From CAYNUJ01 sp964573255 (lineage in GTDB: Bacteria; Bacteroidota; Ignavibacteria; Ignavibacteriales; Melioribacteraceae): a DNA stretch of 33,765 nucleotides. The position numbers and the translations under genes are program-made. The stretch spans positions 1 to 33,765 of the forward strand of contig CAZNJB010000035.1 in assembly GCA_964573255.1 (NCBI GenBank). Reading direction: 5' to 3'. The notes beneath the pieces were generated by a model. The model was not told where the DNA came from, made no database searches, and was given only the letters and a program-made list of their open reading frames with translations. Shown piece after piece: positions 24,990 to 31,654 of this stretch (position 1 is the first letter of the stretch; the number at the start of each line of letters is the position of its first letter).

Positions 24990-25910
24990 ATGTCGCTGTC
25001 ATTAGTTAATGCCGGCATGAATATTACGAGCGAGAAACTTCAACTAACCGAAGTTTCTTGCCAAGATGAAAGGTTTGTTCTGGAGAATATTGATGAGGAG
25101 TTTTTTGAAGAAATCCTGGATTTCAACGAAAAAGAAACCAAGGTCATCAATATTCTCCAAACAGCATTCGACGAATTGATCCTGCGGACTCCGCTCAATT
25201 CAGATAGTATTTCCATCACTCTCCCACCGAATAAATTCAAGACTTTTGAAATACCTTTTGAAGTATCTCTTTCCAGGAAGGATTTGAAACAACATATTAA
25301 ATGGGAATTTACTCAATTATTTCCGGATGAAGATGAAAATGCTTTCCTGATTCGAGAAATAAAAATTGTAAATAGTAACTTAAGAATCGCACCGACTCTT
25401 ATATTATTGGCAGTGCGAAAAAACTATTTGGAAATACTGCATAAATTTTGCCTGCGCAATAAACTTAAATTGAAAATTGTAGATCACGCTCATTTGGCTG
25501 CAGCTAATATTTTCAGAGGTTTAAGGAATGCTGCCGATCAGTTGAATTTATCCCTATATCTCAGTGATAAGAGCTTTTCTGTTATGTTGTTGGATAATAA
25601 TTATCCGGTTTACTTCAAAAATTATTCTATTGATAAAGCTATTGAGGTAATTGAAAAATTAAAGATTGCAGTAGAATTGATTGAAAAGATAGGTATTCCT
25701 TTGCCCGAGAATAAAAAAGGATACATTGCAGGCGATAATATTACGGATACACTCCTAACTCAAATAAAAGATGAAGTGAACATAACATTCTTGAAGCTTA
25801 ATCCTTTTACCGTTATTAAAACGAATCCAGATTTAGAAGAAAAAGAATTATATAATCGAAAATACAATTCATTTTCAGCTTCAACCGGAATAGCGTTTAG
25901 GTTAAGTTAA
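24990..25910 (+). CDS. PilM-like actin-fold protein (tentative)
   Basis: About 306 residues. Segments such as ISITLPPNKFKTFEIPF, LKQHIKWEFTQLFPDEDENAFLIRE and LLAVRKNYLEILHKFCLRNKLKLKIVDHAHLAAAN match the pattern of the PilM/competence ComA-type actin-like ATPase that docks on the cytoplasmic side of type IV pilus machines; LNLSLYLSDKSFSVMLLDNN would be the second phosphate-binding hairpin. Classic nucleotide-binding glycines are not obvious, so ATP binding is uncertain. I prefer ATG 24990 to TTG 24984. It is coupled to the pilin-like gene and its stop overlaps the start of rsmD (TAATGA). Confidence 0.6.
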   Translation: MSLSLVNAGMNITSEKLQLTEVSCQDERFVLENIDEEFFEEILDFNEKETKVINILQTAFDELILRTPLNSDSISITLPPNKFKTFEIPFEVSLSRKDLKQHIKWEFTQLFPDEDENAFLIREIKIVNSNLRIAPTLILLAVRKNYLEILHKFCLRNKLKLKIVDHAHLAAANIFRGLRNAADQLNLSLYLSDKSFSVMLLDNNYPVYFKNYSIDKAIEVIEKLKIAVELIEKIGIPLPENKKGYIAGDNITDTLLTQIKDEVNITFLKLNPFTVIKTNPDLEEKELYNRKYNSFSASTGIAFRLS

Positions 25911-26452
25911 TGAGAATAACGGGCGGTAACTTAAGAGGAAGAACACTCAAAGTTCCTAAATCAGATTTAATTAGACCCACAACAGATAGAGTAAGAGAAT
26001 CCCTATTTAATTACTTGAATAATATTTTCGAATTTGAAGGTGCAAAAGTATGCGATATTTACGCCGGCAGCGGTTCACTTGGTTTTGAGTGTTTGAGCCG
26101 AGGCGCGGAGTTAATTCACTTTGTCGAAAAGAATTTTGTTATTTATAAAAATCTTGCGAAAAACATTGATTCATTAGGGGTTAGAGAGAATTGCAAAATT
26201 TTCAAAATGGAAGCAATTCGTTTCTCAAAAAGAACCGAACACGAACAATACGATTTTATAATAGCCGATCCGCCCTTCTTTAAGTATGATATTCATTTAG
26301 TTGTTGAGAATTTATTAAAAAGAGAATGTCTGACGGATAACGGAATTATTGTTGTCGAGCGCTCAATACAAACCGAAGAGAAGGATGTAGAAGCTTTTGG
26401 TAAAGAACCGGTAAAAAGGATAGGCGATAGCCTTATTTATATTTTTGAATAA
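25910..26452 (+). CDS. rsmD: 16S rRNA (guanine-966-N2)-methyltransferase RsmD
   Basis: 180 residues. Opening RITGGNLRGRTLKVPKSDLIRPTTDRVRESLFNYL is the RsmD signature. The SAM site is CDIYAGSGSLGFECLSRGA and the catalytic motif IV is IIADPPFFKYD. It methylates G966 of 16S rRNA during 30S assembly. Its ATG overlaps the stop of the PilM-like gene, so it ends the hrcA-to-rsmD cluster. In many bacteria rsmD stands next to coaD; here coaD lies 2.5 kb on, separated by the LVIVD gene. Confidence 0.93.
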   Translation: MRITGGNLRGRTLKVPKSDLIRPTTDRVRESLFNYLNNIFEFEGAKVCDIYAGSGSLGFECLSRGAELIHFVEKNFVIYKNLAKNIDSLGVRENCKIFKMEAIRFSKRTEHEQYDFIIADPPFFKYDIHLVVENLLKRECLTDNGIIVVERSIQTEEKDVEAFGKEPVKRIGDSLIYIFE

Positions 26453-26583
26453 ATATTTCAATTACTCATTCTGAATAACGCATTGTGGATAGTTACTTTC
26501 CGATCCTGTCTTTATAAACTAAATTAATCAATAAACTTGCAAATAACCTTCATAAAAAAGAACAAAAATTAAAAAAGAATGAA

Positions 26584-26622
26584 AAGCGTTGTATAAACAT
26601 AAAGGTGAATTAACCAACGCTT
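26584..26622. repeat. Inverted repeat 1
   Basis: AAGCGTTG (26584-26591) is the exact reverse complement of CAACGCTT (26615-26622), with a 23-base spacer. Confidence 0.6.
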
Positions 26623-26632
26623 ACATTTTCTT

Positions 26633-26670
26633 GTTTTGAACCTAAAAGATTAAATCTTTCGTTCCAAAAC
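26633..26670. repeat. Inverted repeat 2, long imperfect hairpin
   Basis: GTTTTG pairs with CAAAAC, AAC with GTT (one bulged C), and AAAGAT with ATCTTT around TAA. Nearly all of the 38 bases pair. There is no T-run on either side, so it is not a simple terminator. Confidence 0.65.
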
Positions 26671-26673
26671 AGA

Positions 26674-26703
26674 TTACTTAGTTATGAATTACGCAATAAG
26701 TAA
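26674..26703. repeat. Inverted repeat 3
   Basis: TTACTTA (26674-26680) is the exact reverse complement of TAAGTAA (26697-26703), with a 16-base spacer. Confidence 0.5.
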
Positions 26704-26813
26704 ATGAATTAAATCGTGGGATATGGCGCTGTTTAATTAGACAAAAGGTATTATATTGTGCACTGATTTTAACGATTTAATTTCTTACTAATGGATTTCA
26801 AAAAGGAGGTTTG

Positions 26814-28778
26814 ATGAAATATTTGTATTTACTACTATTTTTTGCCTTCACAGTAATTAATGGGCAAATTATTAATACCGAATTAGCCGGTCATATAGAT
26901 CCGATACCTTCAAACGCACCGAAACACTATGCAGACATTTGGGGTTATGCTGCACCGGACGGTAGTGAATATGCATTAATTGATGGTTATTCGGGCGTTT
27001 ACATAATTAACATTACTGATCCGGCGAACCCGCAAGTGGTTACTATGATTGACGGACCTCAATCAATTTGGCGGGATATTAAAGTTTATCAAAACTATGC
27101 ATACTTTGTTGCCGAGGACGGAATGGAAGGGGTGCAAATAGTTGACCTGAGTGCTTTACCTGATTCTGCTAAACTGGTTGGTAACTACAATGCAACTTTT
27201 TATTCCGCTCATAATATATTTATTGATGGCGGTTATGCTTTTGTAGTGGGAGCCGATCAAGGCGGTGGTATGCATATTTTAGACCTCTCCGATCCAATTC
27301 ATCCGGTTGAAACCGCTTATTATTCTCAAAGCGGTTATATCCATGATGTATACGTATGGAACGATACAGTTGTTGCCTGCGCGGCAAATTCTTACGACTT
27401 AGTGGATGTTACAGATAAATCGAATCCCTATAAAATAAGTGAGAGCGGAGATATACCCGGAATTTATGCTCATTCCGGGTGGATGACTGAAGACAAGCGA
27501 TATTTTCTTGCAGCTGAAGAATTTAATGTAAGAGATATGATTGTTTTCGATTTAATTGACAAAACAAATTGGCAAGTTGTAGTTCCTTCTTATCAATTGG
27601 CTAACGACACAAGGATTCACAATATTTTTGTGAAAGGCGATTATGCATACTGTTCATACTACGAAGCCGGCCTTGTTATTCTTGATGTCAGCGATCCGGC
27701 TCATCCTTTGTTTGCAGGGCAATATGATACCTATCCAACCGATAACGGATCATTTAACGGTGTTTGGGGCGCATATCCCTTCTTGCCTTCAGGCAATATA
27801 ATTATTTCAGATCAAGAGAAAGGTCTTTATATTATTAAATTTAATGGGGGAGATACTCCACCCGGAATTTCCTTTTCTCTTAACAGCGACTTTATTTCGG
27901 ATACCGGACCTCAAATAATAACTGCACAAATTTTTGATAATTCTTCTGTAGTTGATGCAAAGTTATTTTTCAGAACCTCTAAAAATGGAAATATTAGTGA
28001 TTGGACAATAGTTGAAGATGCAAACGGTCCTGATCCAAATTTTAATTACAAATTTGAAATTCCCGGGCAGTCAAGCGGAACAAAAGTGGATTTTTATTTT
28101 GCTGCTGCGGATGATAGCGGGAACGTAGTAACTTTGCCTTCCGGCGGTTCGGGCACAAATCCAATAGGAAGCATTCCTCCAGAAAATTTTTACTCGTACA
28201 CGGTAATTACTTCCATACCTCAAATAACAAGTGTTACTCCAGATATTGTTGATACTACAATTACAAGAGGGGAAACAATTCCTTTTTCTGTCGAAGCTAT
28301 CGATACAAGTGGCTTAGAAGTTAGAGTGAGATGGTTTGTAAATGGTAGGTTTAAAATTCAGAGATCTAGCTATCTCTTTACTTCAGCTTTCGGGACCCCA
28401 CTGCCAAGAGTTGATACAGTGAAAGCAGTTGTTACAAACGGATTCTATTCTACAGAAAGAATTTGGTTTGTGCATGTTGAGGCACTAACTGATGTGAAAG
28501 ATGAATTAACTCCTTATAGTTTTAAGCTTTATCAAAATTATCCGAATCCGTTTAATCCTTCGACATCTATCAGTTTTAATTTGCCTAAAAGCAGTTATGT
28601 ATCGTTGAATATTTATAATGTGATTGGAGAAAAGATAGCCGTTCTCGTAGATAGAGAGATGTCGAAAGGAACTCATTCCATAACATTCGATGCGTCCGGT
28701 TTGAGTAGCGGAATATATTTCTACAAATTATCCGCCGGTGAATATTCGGATATTAAGAAAATGATATTAGCCAAATAA
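26814..28778 (+). CDS. Secreted LVIVD-repeat (choice-of-anchor B) protein with T9SS sorting domain
   Basis: 654 residues. Start at ATG 26814: AGGAGG lies 4 bases upstream, against 1 base for the in-frame TTG at 26811. A signal peptide (about 1-18, LLLFFAFTVINGQ) is followed by about six LVIVD-type propeller repeats (GVYIINITDPANPQVV, GVQIVDLSALP, GMHILDLSDPIHPVE, YDLVDVTDKSNP, GLVILDVSDPAHPLF). SAHNIFIDG is the His-containing element typical of the choice-of-anchor B family. Two immunoglobulin-like beta domains come next (about 350-565), then a type A T9SS domain (KLYQNYPNPFNPSTSISF to DIKKMILAK). Predicted to be exported through the outer membrane and anchored or released. The molecular role is unknown. 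Confidence 0.88.
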   Translation: MKYLYLLLFFAFTVINGQIINTELAGHIDPIPSNAPKHYADIWGYAAPDGSEYALIDGYSGVYIINITDPANPQVVTMIDGPQSIWRDIKVYQNYAYFVAEDGMEGVQIVDLSALPDSAKLVGNYNATFYSAHNIFIDGGYAFVVGADQGGGMHILDLSDPIHPVETAYYSQSGYIHDVYVWNDTVVACAANSYDLVDVTDKSNPYKISESGDIPGIYAHSGWMTEDKRYFLAAEEFNVRDMIVFDLIDKTNWQVVVPSYQLANDTRIHNIFVKGDYAYCSYYEAGLVILDVSDPAHPLFAGQYDTYPTDNGSFNGVWGAYPFLPSGNIIISDQEKGLYIIKFNGGDTPPGISFSLNSDFISDTGPQIITAQIFDNSSVVDAKLFFRTSKNGNISDWTIVEDANGPDPNFNYKFEIPGQSSGTKVDFYFAAADDSGNVVTLPSGGSGTNPIGSIPPENFYSYTVITSIPQITSVTPDIVDTTITRGETIPFSVEAIDTSGLEVRVRWFVNGRFKIQRSSYLFTSAFGTPLPRVDTVKAVVTNGFYSTERIWFVHVEALTDVKDELTPYSFKLYQNYPNPFNPSTSISFNLPKSSYVSLNIYNVIGEKIAVLVDREMSKGTHSITFDASGLSSGIYFYKLSAGEYSDIKKMILAK

Positions 28779-28815
28779 TGCTTATATAAATTTCTAATCG
28801 TTGAAAACTGAGACC

Positions 28816-28847
28816 AAAAAATGCCGGGTGAATTCCCGGCGTTTTTT
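28816..28847. terminator. Strong intrinsic terminator after the LVIVD gene
   Basis: GCCGGG (28823-28828) pairs with CCCGGC (28835-28840) around TGAATT, extended by a T-G pair and flanked by an A-run and TTTTTT. By symmetry it could work in both directions. Confidence 0.92.
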
Positions 28848-28953
28848 GTATTCATGCATCTTTTTTTATGTTTGGTTATTTAATAGTTTGAATAAAAGTA
28901 GAGGAACTATTAATTCTGATAAATTGAAAATTTAATTATTATATTATTATTTA

Positions 28954-28961
28954 TATATTTG
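28954..28961 (+). promoter_or_regulatory. Possible Bacteroidota-type -7 element before coaD
   Basis: TATATTTG matches TAnnTTTG and lies 28 bases before the coaD ATG, giving a short leader. The upstream TTG (28924-28926) is somewhat far for a -33 element, so the match is partial. Confidence 0.35.
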
Positions 28962-28989
28962 GGCATTATATATTCAAATAAATAATGAT

Positions 28990-29493
28990 ATGAAAATAGT
29001 ATTATATCCAGGTACATTCGATCCGGTTACTAACGGTCACATAGACATTGTGAAAAGAGCAAGCGATTTATTCGACAAGGTAGTTGTTACTGTTGCGAGA
29101 AATCCTGTTAAAACATCTCTGTTCACAGTAGCAGAGAGAATCGAAATGTTAAATGAAAGCTTGAAAGATTTTGACAATGTGTTAGTCGATTCATTCGACG
29201 GATTAATCGTTGATCATGCTCAAGAAATTGGAGCTGTTGGAATCATCCGTGGTTTAAGAGCAATAAGTGATTTCGAATATGAATTTCAAATGGCTTTAAT
29301 GAACAGAAAATTGAATTCAAAATTCAAAACAATTTTCTTAATGCCTCACGAAAAATATACTTACCTCAATTCTACAATCATCCGGAATTTGGCACAATTC
29401 AAAGCAGATGTTAGCGAATTTGTTCCTCCGGTTGTCGTAGAAAAATTAAAACAAAAGAAACTTCATAAGTGGGACGAAAATTTCAAAGGCTAA
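28990..29493 (+). CDS. coaD: Phosphopantetheine adenylyltransferase
   Basis: Fourth step of coenzyme A synthesis: transfers AMP from ATP to 4'-phosphopantetheine. 167 residues, normal length. The nucleotidyltransferase motif TFDPVTNGHIDI lies near residues 9-20, ARNPVKTSLFTVAERIEML follows, and the substrate-contact block GIIRGLRAISDFEYEFQMALMNRKL is complete. The usual SSS-x-V/I near the C-terminus reads YLNSTIIRNLAQF. The DUF819 gene starts 27 bases downstream. Confidence 0.96.
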   Translation: MKIVLYPGTFDPVTNGHIDIVKRASDLFDKVVVTVARNPVKTSLFTVAERIEMLNESLKDFDNVLVDSFDGLIVDHAQEIGAVGIIRGLRAISDFEYEFQMALMNRKLNSKFKTIFLMPHEKYTYLNSTIIRNLAQFKADVSEFVPPVVVEKLKQKKLHKWDENFKG

Positions 29494-29520
29494 ACAGCAT
29501 AATCTTAGCAAGGAGTAACT

Positions 29521-30663
29521 TTGTTCGAATCAACTGTTATTGCAGCGGATAATTATTGGGCTCTTTGGGCAGTTTTATTTACGGTGGGTGGTTTTGCAAT
29601 ATGGGCGGAAACTACCAAAATAGGAAATAGACTTTCCGCAGTAGTAATTGCGATTTTAGGAACCTTCGTTTTATCCAATCTATCGATCATACCGTCAAAC
29701 TCACCAGTTTACGATGCGGTTTGGTCTTATCTTGTACCGCTTGCAATTCCGTTATTATTATTCAAGGCAAACATTCGTAAAATTATTAAAGAAGCCGGAC
29801 CAACTCTTATTGCTTTTCTTTTTGGCGGAATTGGTACAGTGGCGGGTACAATAATTGCCTATTCTTTAATCCCTTTGGGGGAAGAAGGTTGGAAACTTGC
29901 CGGGATATTCTGCTCAACTTATATCGGCGGTTCGCTTAATTATGTCGCCGCTTCCGAAGCATTGCAACTCCGTTCGAGTGATTTGCTTGCTGCCGGTGTT
30001 GCTGCGGATAATTTGGTGATGACAGTTTATTTCATCATTCTTTTTATGCTTCCCTCTTTATCATTTCTGAAACGTAATTTTAAAACGCATTACGAAGAAA
30101 GTGTTCAGAATTCAGAGGAAATTTTAACGGAAAATAAAGAAGAAAATCCCTCTTTGTTTGATATGTCCGCCGGGTTGTCAATTGCGTTTATACTCTGTGC
30201 TGTGGGGTTTGGAGTCCAGGATTTGATAGGTATAAAGGGGAGTGCGATTCTTATCATTACTGCAATTGTGGTTGCCTTGGCAACTATATTCCCGAATAAT
30301 ATCGGTTCTATTAAAGGTGGGGATAAAATTGGAACGCTATTAATGCAGGTTTTTTTTGCTGCTATTGGAGCAAGTGCCAATATTAGTGTTGTATTGAAAG
30401 TCGGTCCGGTTTTGTTTCTGTTTGCCGGTTTGATACTTGCAGTCCATCTTGTCTTTATTCTCGTATTGGGCAAGTTATTCAAGTTGGATTTAGCGGAAAT
30501 TGTAATTGCTTCCAATGCGAATATGGGTGGACCGACAACAGCAGCCGCTATGGCAGTGGGAAGAAAGTGGAATAGTCTGGTTATCCCTGCAATCTTATGC
30601 GGTACGCTAGGATATGCCGTTGCTACATTTATTGGTGTAGCTGTAGGTTATTGGCTGCATTGA
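29521..30663 (+). CDS. DUF819 family multi-pass membrane protein
   Basis: 380 residues. The start is TTG at 29521, supported by AAGGAG 5 bases upstream. About ten to eleven hydrophobic helices run through the sequence, with GGSLNYVAASEALQL and, near the C-terminus, ASNANMGGPTTAAAMAVGRKW, hallmarks of the DUF819/YjcL family. These related halves suggest an inverted-repeat transporter fold. A polar loop (about 190-220) divides the halves. The substrate is unknown. Its TGA stop directly abuts the stop codon of the opposing nuclease gene. Confidence 0.85.
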   Translation: MFESTVIAADNYWALWAVLFTVGGFAIWAETTKIGNRLSAVVIAILGTFVLSNLSIIPSNSPVYDAVWSYLVPLAIPLLLFKANIRKIIKEAGPTLIAFLFGGIGTVAGTIIAYSLIPLGEEGWKLAGIFCSTYIGGSLNYVAASEALQLRSSDLLAAGVAADNLVMTVYFIILFMLPSLSFLKRNFKTHYEESVQNSEEILTENKEENPSLFDMSAGLSIAFILCAVGFGVQDLIGIKGSAILIITAIVVALATIFPNNIGSIKGGDKIGTLLMQVFFAAIGASANISVVLKVGPVLFLFAGLILAVHLVFILVLGKLFKLDLAEIVIASNANMGGPTTAAAMAVGRKWNSLVIPAILCGTLGYAVATFIGVAVGYWLH

Positions 30664-31020
30664 TTAATAGGTCTTATATTCGGCAAAACCCTTTTTTACG
30701 AGTAAATCATTGATATTTAACATTCGATTCCCTTTTTGCAAAACCCAAATTTCGCCGAGGTATCTTCCGTATTTACCCCGTTTGTCTTTTATTGTTTCGA
30801 GTAGTATATCTTTATCCAAAATTAATTTGCGCAGGAAATCTCTCGATTCCAAGCCTCTTGCTCTTTCTGCTCCCCTTAGTTCGGGAGCGTTTATTCGGCT
30901 CAGTCTTATTTTCTCTCCTTTTACGAATGTTTTTAATCCTAGATCAATATCTACTGTAATCGTATCACCATCGTAAACGGAAACCACATGAGCATTATAA
31001 CGGTAAAGGCATTTTTTCAT
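30664..31020 (-). CDS. Staphylococcal-nuclease-like protein
   Basis: 118 residues of the thermonuclease (SNase) OB-fold family. Seen: VVSVYDGDTITVDIDLGL with the first metal Asp, IRLSRINAPELRG with the conserved Arg and the general-base Glu, and KYGRYLGEIW with the second Arg. The second metal Asp of SNase is Asn here (INAPE), seen in other family members, so activity is plausible but not certain. No signal peptide, so probably cytoplasmic. GGAGG lies before the ATG. It ends head-on with the DUF819 gene with no space between. Confidence 0.85.
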   Translation of the reverse strand: MKKCLYRYNAHVVSVYDGDTITVDIDLGLKTFVKGEKIRLSRINAPELRGAERARGLESRDFLRKLILDKDILLETIKDKRGKYGRYLGEIWVLQKGNRMLNINDLLVKKGFAEYKTY

Positions 31021-31123
31021 ATTTACCTCCGCTATTTTGTGCTGTTTTTTAATTAAATGCTCTTTAATTTCAGATTTATATTTCTTATGTTCAAGCTGAC
31101 AATGAATAAACTTAATAAAAATT

Positions 31124-31654
31124 ATGTTAATTAGGAATTTACATTTATTTGTAGTTCTTATTTTAATTTCCGTAAATGTTTATGCCCAAAATATTATTAC
31201 GGAAGTAGGAATAGGTATTGGAAGTATTAACAGTAATGCCGTACCTCAAACGACCTTGGATTTGAACTTGTCGTTAAAGTACCCATTAACAATAGAAAAT
31301 GATATCTATATTAAAGCAGGATATTTTAATTCAAAGAAGATTGAATTTTATTTACCTGAAAATAGAGAAGGCAAATATTATCCTGAGTTTAAAGGTTTTT
31401 TCGTTTCTGCCGAAGTAGTCAAACCGGCAGATATAGTTGATATGAGTTTTCAAGCTGGAGTAACTATCTTCAATGATAAAATGTTCGCCGACAGAAATAA
31501 TTGGATATTCGGACTGATAGCAGGTGGTGGAATTTATCTGTTAGGCAATGACAATCCATTCTTGCTAAAACTCGATTTCGATTACGCGCTTGCCTTCGAT
31601 AAAAATTCGGCTTATTACTATTCCGCTTATATTTCAGCCGGGTATAAGTTTTAG
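31124..31654 (+). CDS. Small outer-membrane beta-barrel candidate of unknown function
   Basis: 176 residues. A signal peptide (about 1-21, HLFVVLILISVNVYAQ) is followed by alternating hydrophobic/polar strands rich in Gly, Tyr and Phe (TEVGIGIGSINSNAVPQ, IYIKAGYFNSKKIEFYLP, WIFGLIAGGGIYLLG, LLKLDFDYALAF) and a final YYYSAYISAGYKF. The terminal aromatic residue fits the C-terminal strand of an outer-membrane barrel, perhaps of eight strands. No family recognised. Its stop codon overlaps that of the convergent aromatic-biosynthesis gene. Confidence 0.7.
   Translation: MLIRNLHLFVVLILISVNVYAQNIITEVGIGIGSINSNAVPQTTLDLNLSLKYPLTIENDIYIKAGYFNSKKIEFYLPENREGKYYPEFKGFFVSAEVVKPADIVDMSFQAGVTIFNDKMFADRNNWIFGLIAGGGIYLLGNDNPFLLKLDFDYALAFDKNSAYYYSAYISAGYKF

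Larger units (their letters stand above)
26453..26813. other. 361-base gap with three successive inverted repeats, no gene seen
   Basis: No open frame here looks coding. The gap holds three inverted repeats within 120 bases (listed separately) and ends in the Shine-Dalgarno of the next gene. No rRNA, tRNA or known riboswitch core is recognised. Confidence 0.6.

Noticed and set aside
26633..26670. Terminator of the rsmD transcript
   Set aside because: The hairpin is long, but no T-run follows on either strand and it starts 180 bases after the rsmD stop.
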